From NCBI GenBank assembly GCA_028532985.1, contig JANCIK010000003.1, forward strand, positions 3,110,001-3,174,000: DNA of 64,000 nucleotides, read 5' to 3'. How positions within the stretch are numbered: position 1 is the stretch's first letter; every line of letters begins with the position of its first letter. Source of the DNA: Stropharia rugosoannulata. Taxonomy: Eukaryota > Basidiomycota > Agaricomycetes > Agaricales > Strophariaceae. The position numbers and the translations under genes were made by a program. Below, in pieces: positions 34,522 to 46,258 of the stretch. A model generated the notes under the pieces. It did no database searches, was not told the origin of the DNA, and saw nothing but the letters and a program-made list of their open reading frames with translations.

Positions 34522-34635
34522 CGGTCGTGGCAGAAGCAGAGATAGAGTCACCCGGCGCCGCGGCCCGGTTAAAATTTGGACGACATGACTCGCGCCCTTT
34601 AAAAGACCCCATTTCTGTCCTAAACAACATCAGCC
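34522..34635. promoter_or_regulatory. Short shared promoter HIS7 / SER33
   Basis: Only 114 bp lie between the two start codons. There is a TTTAAAAG element at about 34599-34606 but no clear TATA box for HIS7. Both genes serve amino-acid synthesis, so joint control is plausible (inference). I do not see a perfect TGACTCA Gcn4-type site; GACATGACTCGC at about 34582-34593 holds TGACTC. Confidence 0.55.
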
Positions 34636-36051
34636 ATGGCCTCCGTCTCAGCATCTGCCACATCGGCCTCCTCCATCAACATCCACGACCGCTTTCGCGC
34701 ACACAAGGAGGCTACAAACGCCCTCCGCCCAAAGGTCCTCCACCCTCTCGAGAACGAGGGGCTCTCCATCCTCGTCCTCGAGAACATCAGTCTCGAGGCC
34801 GTCGAGACCTTCCGCACCCATGGTTGGCAAGTCGATCACTACGCAAAGGCCATGTCCGAGGACGAGCTCGTCGACAAGATCGGCCAGTACCACGCCATCG
34901 GCATCCGGAGCAAGACAAAAATCACTCAGCGCGTCCTCAAGGCCGCCACAAAGGTCTGTCCCCCCCGCCCCCTGCGCTGCGCTGCGCCCCCTCTGACACC
35001 GCGCCCCTAGCTCCTAGTCATCGGGTGCTTCTGCATCGGCACCAACCAGGTTGATCTCCAGGCCGCCGCCCAGTTCGGCATCCCCGTCTTCAACTCGCCC
35101 TTCTCCAACTCGCGCTCTGTCGCAGAGCTCGTCATGTCCGAGCTCGTCGTCCTCTCCCGCCAGCTCTTCGAGCGCGCCTGGGAGCTGCGCACCGGCATCT
35201 GGAACAAGCAATCCAAGAACTGTTGGGAAATCCGCGGAAAGACTCTCGGCATAATCGGATATGGCCATATCGGCTCCCAGCTCTCCGTACTTGCAGAGTC
35301 CTTCGGCCTCCGCGTCCTCTTCCACGACGTCATCAACATTATGCCCCTGGGCACTGCCCGCCAGGTCGACTCGCTCGAGGAACTCCTCGAGCTGTCCGAT
35401 TTCGTCACTCTCCACGTCCCAGAGTCTCAGGACACCATCAACATGTTCTCCACAGAGCAGTTCGCCCGCATGAAGAAAGGCGCGTACCTAATCAACAACG
35501 CGCGCGGCCGCGTCATCGACATCCCCGCGCTGATCCACGCCCTCGAGACAAAACATCTCGCAGGTGCCGCCATCGACGTCTTCCCTGCTGAGCCGGGCTC
35601 GAATGGCGCGCCCTTCGACGACCAACTAAACCCCTGGGCCAGCGTCCTCCGCGCGCTCCCCAACGTCGTCCTCACTCCCCATATCGGTGGGTCGACAGAA
35701 GAAGCTCAGCGCATGATCGGTCAAGAGGTCGCACTAGCGCTCTCGCGCTACCTCGGATACGGTTCTACGATCGGCGCCGTCAACTTCCCAGAGGTCGACC
35801 TGCGCGCAATCACCGCCGACCAAGCAGGCAACATCCGTGTCTGCCATGTGCACAAGAACCAGCCTGGTGTGCTCAAGCTTGTCAACGAGGCCCTTGCCCC
35901 GTACAACGTCGAGAAGCAGTATTCAGATTCCAAGGGCGATATCGCCTACTTGCTCGCGGATATTGCCGACGTAGGCGCGCGCGATCTCCCTGGCCTCAAG
36001 GACCGTATCAGCTCGACGGACGCGAACATCATCACCCGCCTTCTGGCGTAG
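34636..36051 (+). CDS. SER33: D-3-phosphoglycerate dehydrogenase
   Basis: First committed step of serine synthesis, 3-phosphoglycerate to phosphohydroxypyruvate with NAD. Exons 34636-34953 and 35011-36051 give 452 residues. The start MASVSASATSASSINIHDRF leads into the substrate domain (LVIGCFCIGTNQVDLQAAAQ). The NAD motif is GKTLGIIGYGHIGSQLSVLA. Catalytic residues are Arg in NNARGRVIDIPAL, Glu in AAIDVFPAEPGSNG and His in LTPHIGGSTEEAQ. A C-terminal ACT domain follows (ADQAGNIRVCHVHKNQPGVL with ALAPYNVEKQYSDSKGDIAY), which in yeast and bacterial enzymes binds serine for feedback control. Stop TAG at 36049-36051. Shares a 114-bp promoter with HIS7. Complete. Confidence 0.97.
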
Positions 36052-36412
36052 GCTGTCACTTGTAAAAGTATCTTAAAAATCTCGATCACGGACGGAACCT
36101 TTCTTACTTTGCATATTCGCGCACTCAACTGCGCACTATCATCCCATTCAACTGGCACTCCATCCTTTTGCATAGACACGCACTATCCACATCCCCTAGC
36201 TGCATATCTTCGCTGTTAAACAGAGCATGTAATTGTATAAAAAAGAATTGTACTTAATGTAAATAATCATCCGATGTAGCAGGGAATCGTAGTTGATAGT
36301 CAGTCAGAAGGGTAGGATATAGTTAGGCGATACAACAGGAAGAATAATACACACACACAGCTATGGCACATCGCGCCCGCCACACACTCCTATCCACCCA
36401 GCGCGAAGCAGA
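36052..36412. other. Convergent intergenic region SER33 / RAD51
   Basis: Between two converging 3' ends, about 360 bp. AT-rich centre around 36220-36270. No gene seen. Confidence 0.5.
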
Positions 36413-37729
36413 TTACGTCTCTTCTTCGGGATCGCCGATGCCAGAAGCCAGAATTGCAAAGTGCGTCTCCGATTCAGGTAAACAGGGCGAATCGTAGATC
36501 TTGATAGACCTCGTGTTGCCGCGTGCCTTCTTCAATTGGAGTCTAGCATGGCAAGCATCAAGTAGCGATCATGCAAGGAGTTAAAACGAGACTCACCGCG
36601 TCGTCGATGCGTGCGCCATAATATTTCCGCCGATGGGCTTCTTCTCGTTCCCTGCATACGGCCCCGCGGCGGCGTCTGGGCTCGACATGACTTGGTTTGT
36701 AATTACTACAGCTATCCCGAACTGTGATTAGAGTCAGTACAGAAATACGCCTGGAACAGTGAAAAGCTTACTTCATCTGCCAGCCGTTGTAGGGTCCTCA
36801 GGAACTTGCCAAGATGGTTCTGGCGCGACGCAAGCTCGCCTCGACCACTAAAGTCTGTACGGTACAGAGCCGTACACGAATCCACAATTAACAAACAGAA
36901 CCTGCACATTCCAGTTTAAAAAAGCGCATATATGTAAATAAAAAGAAACGCACCTCGACTCGGACATGAGCGCGCTTGCGCTCGTCAGCAAAGCATTTTG
37001 GTGATCGGCATTGTATGCGCGAGCATATGCGACGTTGTCCAGAACTTCCTCACCGTTGAGGCCGTAGCGCTCTGCGACCGCTAGCAGACGTACAGGCCGG
37101 AACGTGCCCTCCGTGTCGATGTACAGGCATTTACCCTCCCCGCCACCCATGTTCACCGGCAACTGACAAGTCACAGCGAGCGTATGGCATAGCTGCGACT
37201 TTCCAGTCCTGAATTCGCCAAAGAGCTCTGTGATAGCTCCCGTCTCGATACCGCCTACGAGAAGAGAGAAAAGTTTAGTGGCGCTTGGGGTAAAAAGCAG
37301 GGAAGTTAACTCACCTCCTAGTAGTGCATCAACCTGCTTCGACCCCGTCGTGATGTGAACTAGTTCTGACCGACGCGCATGGACTTCCGTGGCACTCTGA
37401 AACCCAAGAGGGACAATCTTATGCGCTTTTACAAAGAGAACAGCGCATATATTAGCGCATATAAGGAAAAAGTCGTGGACGACCGATTACACACCCTCTG
37501 CCAGTATCTTGTCGGCCTTCTGCTCTGAGATGCCTTTAATCGTTAATAGTACCTTTTTAGGCGTAAAAGCGACGGCCTCGACAGTGTTGAGCCCAAATTC
37601 AGCGAGCTTCTTGACGTCGTTTGCGTGGATGCCTGCCTCCCGGAGCTTATTCACTAGCAGCGGGCCGGCCATTTGGAACTCGTCCTCCTCCTCGTCGCCG
37701 AGCTGCTGAGACTGTGAGGGCTGAGACAT
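36413..37729 (-). CDS. RAD51: DNA recombinase Rad51
   Basis: RecA-family ATPase that forms filaments on single-stranded DNA for homologous recombination, nuclear. The ATG at 37729 gives [20 protein letters not shown] then [20 protein letters not shown], with the helix-hairpin-helix domain [20 protein letters not shown]. The recombinase core has [13 protein letters not shown], Walker [21 protein letters not shown], the [18 protein letters not shown] motif, Walker [57 protein letters not shown] and the end [20 protein letters not shown] then DPEEET with TAA at 36413-36415. The [11 protein letters not shown] and ending fit Rad51 better than Dmc1. It has about seven short introns. It ends convergently with SER33. 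Confidence 0.95.
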
Positions 37730-38612
37730 GGTGTGTACGTTGTGGGTTAGGTTGCGGGGGCGGAGAAGTGCGTCGGACAAGAGGGAGTCGTGTGGATGAG
37801 TAAGGCAGACTTGCGGCAGGGTTGGTGGCCTCGGTGTTGGGGATATTCTCACGCGAATTAAACGCGACCGCGTCCATCTCACGTGTTCGTGACTCAAGAA
37901 ATCTGCTGCGGCAAATTGTTGGCAAGTTGACCATTTTTCCATAACTACCTCAACTTGTTCCCACTCCTTCCAAACACCTTCGCGTCATTTTATTTGGAAC
38001 TACAAGTAATAGGCCCGGCAAAATGCTATGCTCGTGCGATACAGCGTCAAGGACTTGTCAAGAACTTGTCAAGAACTTGGAACTTGCGTAAACTTTAGTG
38101 TATCAGAACTTGAACGAAAAGACTTTTCTCGAGTCTGCAAAGCAGATACACTCCTGGCGCTCTATCTCCTGTCTATCTGTCACTTAGCTGTAGTATTCAG
38201 ACCTCATGCTATTTGCAATTTGGAGAGCTCCTAGCGGATGTAACAGTATGTGGTCTCGAGACTACGACTCGTCCAGGTCGGCTCTGCTCCCGTATTTTGC
38301 ATTCTGCTCCATTTTCTTCTGCTTTAGCTCGGTTTATTTGGCGTCTGATCTCCCTGATAATATACTCGAGCAATGCAAAAATGCCGCTTTCTGAGAGTCG
38401 TCGTATACTACCCTCAAGCTTCAAGTACTTACGGCTATAGCCTGGTTCAGTCCAATGCAGCCGCGGACTGGATCGTTTCGCCGCTGAAGTGGGCCAATTT
38501 CTCTATAAATTCTGGCTAACTTTCTTAATTATTTCCTCGTCAAATTTGCCTTGGAATCCGAAGGACAAACTCCGCTTTGACTGGTTCTCATCTTGTTCGT
38601 CTCACAGGCATG
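37730..38612. other. RAD51 upstream region and outer flank of element B
   Basis: About 880 bp with no gene. A short tandem of an AAGAACTTGTC-type unit is at about 38047-38085. The region ends where homology with element A begins. Confidence 0.45.
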
Positions 38613-38921
38613 TTGCTCTGCTGTTTCGAAAATTCCTAATTCAGATGGTTGAAATCACAAGCCAATGTATGTCTATGGTGGACACCGATCTCGCCAGCCA
38701 CCAATCCTTGCAGTAATGCGACATCGCCCAACGACTACTGGGGCGTTTTCTCTGATTCTTTTCCCGCCATAAGTGTTTTCGCTAACATTACATGGCGGGA
38801 TATAAACCAGGTTGGCTAGGTGCTCCTACTACCTGCTGTGCGAGTTATACGGAAATCACGAGCTTTTCACCAGTCTCGATTCAAATGTGCACCGATCCAC
38901 GCCAGCCACCACATACTTGGC

Positions 38922-38928
38922 TATAAAA
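38922..38928 (+). promoter_or_regulatory. TATA-like box inside element B (mirrored in A)
   Basis: TATAAAA, conserved at the matching place in copy A (minus strand near 24885). A C/T-rich stretch and several ATG codons follow within 200 bp. It suggests the element once carried a transcription unit. Confidence 0.45.
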
Positions 38929-41026
38929 TCCCTCATTCAATCTCGTTTCCCTCAGTTCCAAATTCCTTCCCATGCCCACAATTCTACTAGCTTCAACTCA
39001 ATAACATTCGTTTAATGCACACCGGTCATCTCCTCCTATACGAATAACCTCTGCCGCTCCGCTCGCCTGGCTAGATCTCTGACTATGGCGGGCCAGCTTT
39101 GCGACCACTATGAATGACCATGGCCCTCCATCGCGTCCAAGGTGAAACTGACGCGCGTGGAGGTCACCGGCGGGCGCTCCTCAAAGATGTATGTTCTATT
39201 CTTTTACTTGTCCATTACCCATGTACTCACGTCGTCCGCCATTTAGGCCCTCCACCGAGTTCCGACAGGACGATTACGTCGATGTTTCTTGAACCGTGTG
39301 CTATCTGGCATGCGACACGGTCCTCATAGCTAGGAGCTATTCCATCATGGCAATATATGGAGCCTTTAAGTGCTGTTGGCTTTCGGCAGACATTCAAGAT
39401 CAACTACAAAGAAGCGGTCGGCATGTTTCCCATGGCTCTGCTCGTATGAAACAATTTTACTACCCAACCCTTCTCTGCTTCGCCTTCACCCGTATCATTA
39501 TGCCCCGCCGACCTCTGCTTCACTCCTATGCTCATCTACTGTCGATGCATTCATGTTCACGCCCCCGCCTGTCTCGCGCCTTGCTTGGGAGACGTCTCAA
39601 CTTGGGCCACTGGGATCTCTGGCTTATCACGGGATTCGTCAGGAAGACGTTTCCTTCGAGGCTCTCGTATATAGCACGGAATTATACTCTGAGCCAACAT
39701 CCCTTGTCGCTTATTTGACATGCACCCTGCCTGGGGACGTCCCACTCAGGGAAGCTTGTGCAGACAAGAACCGATTCTTCCGTCGCCCTTTAACGTTCGG
39801 GCGCTATCCTACGCTGTCGCCCTTCAAAAGCAAGATCTTCCAGCTTCGGTCGCCTGTATGACGGTATGTTACTACCATGTTTTTGTTTGTTCATTCACTT
39901 ATTTTACTGTAGTCTGGCCGCGTCGTGCAAGTCTAGCAGGGCTTTATTGCAGGATACTTCCACTACTGAGGTGTCGTGGCTTTTATTGCCAAGATCGATG
40001 GACACAGTGCGCTTATTCCTCCTTCATGTTTCAGCTCCCGCTAATTCTAATCACCAGTTTCGACTTTGGCCGCAGAGTCTTATTACATTCCCTCTCCCTC
40101 CCACTTAAAAAAAAAAAAAAAGAATCCTAAACCAATTCAAACAATCTTTGAAAGTGTGTTTTTGTGCTTTTTCATCGTATGGTTTTTGACGTTTAGTAGA
40201 TATACCGTGCCTTCTTCGGCTCTTTTTGTCTCATTTCCTCCTTTTCCTTCCAATCCAGTCTATACTCATTCACTAGATGAAGTAAGTTATGCACTCTACT
40301 ATCCTGCCCCATACTCATGCGCTTGAAGATATACCCGACTGCGATATTTACGCAAAATCTACAAAACCCATACAAAATTTTATAATTAGGAACACCAAAA
40401 AAAGAGGAAAATATCAAAATCCCCAGATCTTCAAGACTGTTTGTTTCTTCTTCGGATACTTGCCTATCTATGTTGTCTGTTCATTTATTCTGTCGTCGTT
40501 CCCTGTTCTCATTCAATCTTGCAGACTCATATATACCAGAAAAATCAGCAGTGATATATTCCTCAGTCTGTCTGGTCTTACTACAATCTGTCAGTGCGTT
40601 TTAGTCCGTCGCACGTTATACAGCAAACTGACTCATTTATTTAAACCACGTTAGTTCAGGAAGATTCGTTTTGTCGCACAACTTCGTCTTCAGTGTCATT
40701 GGACCGTCCCATTATCGCGTCCTTGCTTTGGAATCGATATTTTTGCCGCGTCAGAGGTCGAGCCTTTGGGTGTTCCCTCTGCATATAAAATGACTAACTC
40801 CCCTACATATGATGGTATAAGTGAAGTGGTGTCGGTTTGTTCTTCCCAGTAAGTATTGCTCTTTTACAATTTGCAGGCTACTCACCCTTCATCGTTTTTA
40901 TTAGATGCTCCAATTGGATACACCATTTTTTTTGTGTTGCCTCAGCTGTTCCGCTTCTTTATGTGACGCAGCGACACCAGGCGAAGGGTCGAGACTTTGA
41001 GATTTCCTCTTCTATCAATGGCTTTG

Positions 41027-41341
41027 TTGGAATTCCAGACGCATCAGGCGTGCTTTGCGAGCGTACGCAATGAGTACTTTCTGAGTTTCTTCCATTCATT
41101 ACCCAATTATTGAGTTATTGTCCATTTAATCTATTTTTGTTACTTACTTACCTGTCATTCACTTTTGTTCTGTAAACGTTCTAGCTATTATTCTATTATT
41201 ACTTCACAGTATTTAGTAGGCCATCGATGTACTTTTCCCGCATCCGTTTGCCTCTTGAGCTCACCGAGGCCAAACGTGAATTCACTCATTCCTTTCTCAT
41301 GTGTTGATCACGAAGTGCTACGCTTATTTTAACAGGCTTTG
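41027..41341. mobile_element. 315-bp insertion in element B flanked by 7-bp direct repeats
   Basis: Compared with copy A, which reads straight through CAATGGCTTTGTATCTC, copy B carries 315 extra bases between two copies of GGCTTTG (41020-41026 and 41335-41341). This is the footprint of either an insertion with a 7-bp target duplication in B or a deletion between short repeats in A. The insert is AT-rich with no open frame and no obvious terminal inverted repeats (it starts TTGGAATTCC and ends TTTTAACA before the repeat). Confidence 0.5.
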
Positions 41342-41490
41342 TATCTCTCGGAGGCCATTTACAATCGCCATTGTATTTGTTGTAGTATTGGATTCATGTA
41401 CATATTGGTCAATATCCCTGCTACAAAACCCCCAAATATTCAGGCTGGCTTCAGTCCTTGTGGCCTCTGTTTTATATCCTCTTTCTCCCG

Positions 41491-42139
41491 TTTTCCTTGC
41501 ATTTTCACTCACAAAAAAGAGATTGGAAGATTCTGTCACGAAGTGATTTTCACTGTTGACACCAATTAGTTATTTGTTGGGAAATTGTATTATGTGTATG
41601 GGACCACCTATTTGAAATAGGGATTTCTTTACAAGATAACAGACGTTATGTCGTATTTTACCCGGTATAAAGAGATGAGTGTGCCAGCAGTGTTGGCTTG
41701 TGGCTACTGCTCTTCTATTCCATATTTTCCCTCTAAATCTTCCGAGGTGTGGCCTTGCCCCAATGACCATTCCATACCGTTGCACTTGCACTTGAAGCTT
41801 GAACGTCTAAATAGCCACCAAGCAACCGGATATAGGTCAATATTCAAAGATTCACCGTCAATAAGCACAAATACATTGAAGCAAGTGTTTGTGCCACACC
41901 GCGGCAACTTCGCGTCTGCTTCGCTTAGGCCCGTTTACATATATATATAAGGTAGTACGATGTTCAAGCCACCCACCACTCTCAACTACGTCGATCTCCC
42001 CGTTCAAATTCTACCTTGACCCCACCAGATACCTCTCTGCTCTTTTATAACACATCCTGTTTCCCCCACATCCAATTTCCATAGCTATACACAGCGCAGA
42101 ACCGACTTCCTTTTTTCTTCTTCTTTTAGACCATCCACC
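41491..42139. other. Region between element B and the MYND gene
   Basis: About 650 bp. AT-rich, with a TATATATATAA run at about 41939-41949 followed by a C/T-rich leader to the ATG at 42140, so it probably holds the promoter and 5' UTR of the MYND gene. No other gene seen. Confidence 0.5.
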
Positions 42140-43688
42140 ATGGCAACCTCCTCAACAGACTATGTGCAAGAGTTTAATAAACTCTTTCATGGAAAGTACT
42201 TGCGCCAGTCGTTCGGTTCTACTGTTCGAGGTTTTCCAAATGAGTGGCATTTCGATATCCGCTATGTGGCACTCCCGCCATTTGTAGGGCATTTGCTTGT
42301 GCTCAGCCTGAACGAAACAAATATCAAAATCGTTCCTATGCCTCTGGAGGCTAAATCGTATAATCGCCTTGGGTCACTCTTCTTCCCAGAGTCAGGAGAA
42401 GAGGCTGCGCCGGAGACCGTGCGCATCATTATGCATATATTCACTTCAAAAATATTTCCCGACAGCAGCATTTCCAGACCGGCGAAGATAGCGCCTTTTA
42501 AGCTCACGACGAATGACGAGGGTCTTGCAAACGCTGTTGCTGCCGAGTTCAAACGCTTGGGCTCGCACAGTGGCTTGCACAATATCTTATGCAAGTCTAC
42601 CACTTCAAAAACACAAGAGGCCGTGGCGAAATACATTGAAAAACTGTTGGAAAAATGCCCCTTCTCTCCTCACGAGAGAAGGCTGTTTCGAGTGCCCGTC
42701 GAGCCTCTGAAATTCGTGGAGCTGCATATAACGGACCCCTTGGACGCGTTCACCAAGGAGATAATAGCAATTGCGGAGAAATTACCCACCGAAGAACGCG
42801 CCAAATATGAGCAGTGCGTACGCTACGTGAAGGAGTGGGCGTTGATTGCGCAGTGTCTTCCCGACACCAGTGCAGCAAACCCACTGATCGAAGAGGCGCG
42901 CGAAGTCATGGAAAGACATGCCACACATACAATAAAGGAGATAGCAGATGAGGACGGTTGCAACAGTACCCTCGCGCTTGAATATGGCATGCGTGCGCGC
43001 ACAGGCTTTGGATGCGAGCGGAACCGCAGGGAGGCATATAACTACTTGACGCAGATTACCATTTGTACCCACAGTAGTACTTATCAGCTGGCGATAGCGC
43101 ACAGTGCGCTTATCCACTGGCACACAAATGCGCAGGCGGAGAGAAGGATAATGGTCTTGGATCGCCGGTACCTGCTTGCAGCCTGCCATCACGCAAATAC
43201 TGCAGCAATGGCATATGAAAAGCTAAACAATGCGTCCGACCTCATGGCGAGAACAGATCCGGAACACCTTCCTGCGTCGCCGCGCGTGCTAACATTCATG
43301 AACACAATCTTCAATGAATATAAATGGGAGTATACCGAGATCGAGGTCTTGACCAAGGTCGCGCAACACGCCCTATATGAGCAGCATGGGAAGTTGTTGA
43401 AAGATTCACCCTGGGAGCACCATATACTTGCGCCAAAGTATACCTGCGCCTCCTGCAATCTTGTGGTAGACCGTGGAAACATGTTGCGAGAATGTACGTC
43501 CACTTTTCTTTATATTAAAGCGTTTCAAACCAGTGCTCATCCTATTCGTGCCAGGCGGTGGAAAATGCGACCGAACGATGAAGCCAAGGTACTGTAGCAA
43601 AGAGTGCCAAAAGGCAGACTGGATGAGCCATAAGCCCTTTTGTTCCCCTGGTGCACCATGCTCTGTAAGACAAGTCGCGAGTCGTTAG
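42140..43688 (+). CDS. MYND zinc-finger protein
   Basis: Two exons, 42140-43493 and 43555-43688, give 495 residues. It begins MATSSTDYVQEFNKLFHGKY. The long N-terminal part lacks an obvious domain; residues around 290-340 (LALEYGMRARTGFGCERNRR then EAYNYLTQI) resemble the tetratricopeptide/Sel1-like helices often found ahead of MYND fingers in Agaricomycetes. The finger near residue 440 is YTCASCNLVVDRGNMLRECG then GKCDRTMKPRYCSKECQKAD and WMSHKPFCSPG, with the expected C-x2-C, C, C, YC-x3-C and H-x3-C ligands. The only intron cuts within the finger. MYND fingers bind proline-rich partner peptides. Such genes are greatly expanded in mushroom-forming fungi and their functions are mostly unknown. 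Confidence 0.85.
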
Positions 43689-44681
43689 ACTCACTCCCTC
43701 ATTGACTTTCCTTAGTTCTTCTATCTAATATTACAGTTATATATACATAAATACCAGATTGAGTACCAGATTCATAACCGCAGACGATACTATCAAGACT
43801 TGAAATACTAATGACAATTGTTTGCCAAGTTGAAGGTGCACCCGAGTTGTAACATCATATACGTTTCTCTAAATATAGCAAGTCTACTTCCATATTTTCT
43901 CAGAAACCGGATGCATTATATAACATGGTTTTGCAGGACTGTCAAAGGTCCCATGGGTCAGCATGGCAATACCTCTACAAACTGGAACGCACGCGAACAA
44001 TTGTCTAACGCGGCTCGATAACCGAAAGAATGCATCGGAGCAGACAGGATCGGCATACTCGTGCTGAACTCATGAGGAATGTTTCAATCTGGTGTTGAGC
44101 GCTTGAGCGACTATTTTCCGACGGATGTCCGATGAACGTCCTCGAATTAACAGATCTGACACTTCAATATCAACGACCACTGATTCGCACTATTACTGAC
44201 TTGCAACAGGCCAGTGTAGGGAATAACACACAAACATCAGCTACGTAAAATGGAAGTGGGTTCAGGTCTTACCTGGTGCGGGGTGCAGTGCAAAGTACAC
44301 ATTCGTTCCACCGTTTAGCACTCGCTGAAGGTCGTGATCGGTCCCCCACAGAGGGAAATTAATTAACTCCGTTCTCATGAAGTCAGTCGCATTTTTATGC
44401 ATACGCATAAATGGACATCCATGGAATTTTTAACGTTAAAAACTTATGCTATGCCCACTTTAGTTCACAACTTAAATCTCCCGCATAACGTTCAGTGAGG
44501 CAGATTATGTATTCGTATTGCTCTACTGTTAATGGGAAGTTACGAGGGTATAGTGTAGCGTAGCCATACCCAATGAGAATCAAAGATGAACAAAGCGAGA
44601 GTCTATGCGTAATAAATGTATATAATGCGTAGCTTTCCTTTACCACCAGCGTAAGCCGACAGTTAGATATAAGCCTTTTGT
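43689..44681. other. Convergent intergenic region, about 1 kb
   Basis: Between the 3' ends of the MYND gene and the ADP/ATP carrier. AT-rich, no supported gene. The minus-strand frame that runs from the carrier to 44449 is read-through of its last intron. Confidence 0.45.
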
Positions 44682-45936
44682 TTAGCCGGATCCTAAGAAA
44701 ACAGTCATAAGCGGCAGAGATCGGAAAAAAACGGCAACTCGACATACCACCGGAGTAGACCTTGCCGAACATAATCTCCTGGAGCTTGTCGTAGAGCGAC
44801 AACACACCAGCACCGGCAACACCACGGAGAATGTTGGCACCAGCACCCTTGAAGAGCGACTTCATGCCCTCCTTAGCAACGATCTGCGAACCAGCATCGA
44901 ACATGGACTTGTAGTTAACACCGGAGCCGGAAGTCATCATCATGCGACGACGGATGGTGTCAAGAGGGTATGAAGCAAGACCAGCACCGATGGTGACTCC
45001 CCATCCGAGACCGAACGAAGCGAGGAAAGATCCCTCAAGAGCACCAACAAGGACGACGGGCTCTGCAATGGGCGTCAGAGAAAGGAAAATGAGAAACATT
45101 CGTATTTGAATACGCACTGAGCGAATCGTAGACACCGAAGTAGAGACCACGGTAAACGATGATACCAACGACGGAGGGAACGAACCCACGGTAGAGACCG
45201 GCAATACCATCGGAAGCGAGGGTCTTCTTGTAGACATCAACAAGACCGTTGAATTGACGGGTTCCTCCAGCCTTGGATGACTTGGCGTCGTTGGCAAGAC
45301 GGGTACGAGCGTAGTCGAGGGAGTAGACGAAGAGAAGGGATGAAGCACCAGCAGCACCACCGGAGGCGACGTTGCCAGCGAACCACTTCCAGTAACCTTC
45401 ATTCTTCTTGAAGCCGAACAGGGACTTGAAGTAGTCCTCTGTAATATGATTAGAAAATAAGTTGCAGATAAGCTTGGTAGTACGCACTGAAGGCAAAGTT
45501 CAGAGCCTGGGTGGGGAAGTAACGAATGACGTTGGCAGTGTTTCCACGCCAGAGCGAAAGGAGACCCTCGTCACGGTAGGTGCGGGAGAAGGCGTCTCCG
45601 ATACCCTTGTAAGGGGAGGCGAGACGGCCTTGCTTGATCTGTACCGTGACGTGTCAGCGCTGGCATACAAAAAACCGAAGAGTAGACTCACCATCTCATC
45701 CTGGTTCTGAACCAGGAGCTTGATACGCTCAATGGGGGCAGCAGATGTCTTCGCAACAGCCTGGAGAAACTTAATGAGGACCGTTCGGAGGAAATAAGCA
45801 CTAAGAACTTACAGCGGAGACACCACCCATCAAGAAATCGGCTACATGGACATTTAGCTTTTGTGAGTACGAAGAATGTACACAAGCACTAACTAGCGAA
45901 TTCTGCGGGGGTCTTGCCCTTCTTAACGTCGGCCAT
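44682..45936 (-). CDS. AAC: Mitochondrial ADP/ATP carrier
   Basis: Inner-membrane exchanger of cytosolic ADP for matrix ATP. The ATG at 45936 gives [13 protein letters not shown] then [20 protein letters not shown] with [13 protein letters not shown] (first carrier motif). Next come [40 protein letters not shown], the second repeat [37 protein letters not shown], and the third with [26 protein letters not shown] is the diagnostic ADP/ATP-carrier signature. Five introns are visible. The last one (GTATGT...TTCTTAG) joins a minimal final exon giving KVYSGGSG with TAA at 44682-44684, the usual fungal ending. Codon use is strongly biased, as for a highly expressed gene. Confidence 0.95.
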
Positions 45937-46258
45937 TTTAGAGAGGAGGAGTGGGGGTGAAGGAAAGGTGAAGTAAACGAATTGCGAAAAACTTTCGCGT
46001 CAAAAACCTTTCGGGAAGCACCGGGGTCGCTTCAAACTCCGCTCCTCACCGCACCGGACTCCTTTGCCGACACTCGTGAATGTTGGCCCTGCCTCTCTCA
46101 CGTAACTCTGCGCCCGAAACCGTAGCCCAACACAGCCTCAGTACGTAGCACAGGGTCATTGAAATATGTAATATTGAGCGCCTATTAAAACTATACAGTG
46201 TGATATTCTACAAGCAAGCGTGATAGTGTAAAGTCGAAAGCATCCTAGAAGAAAAACG
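45937..46258. other. Carrier promoter and SIZ 3' flank
   Basis: About 320 bp between two minus-strand genes. No gene seen. Confidence 0.5.

Larger units (their letters stand above)
38613..41490 (+). repeat. Inverted element, copy B (about 2.9 kb)
   Basis: Inverted counterpart of 22578-25199. The same landmarks occur in the same order: TGCTCTGCTGTTTCGAAA at the start; TATA promoter CTATAAAATCCC at about 38921; a short frame MHTGHLLLYE; the frame MTMALHRVQGETDARGGHRR at 39114 (copy A MTMALQRIQGETDARGGHRR); the frame starting MHSTILPHTHAL at 40289 (copy A 23466); and the end CCTTGTGGCCTCTG. Relative to A it has small deletions in the 39300-39600 part that break frames, a poly-A run at about 40108-40121, and a 315-bp insertion at 41027-41341. 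No frame is conserved as a clear protein. Copy B thus looks the more decayed of the two, or A and B derive from different insertions of one family. Confidence 0.8.
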
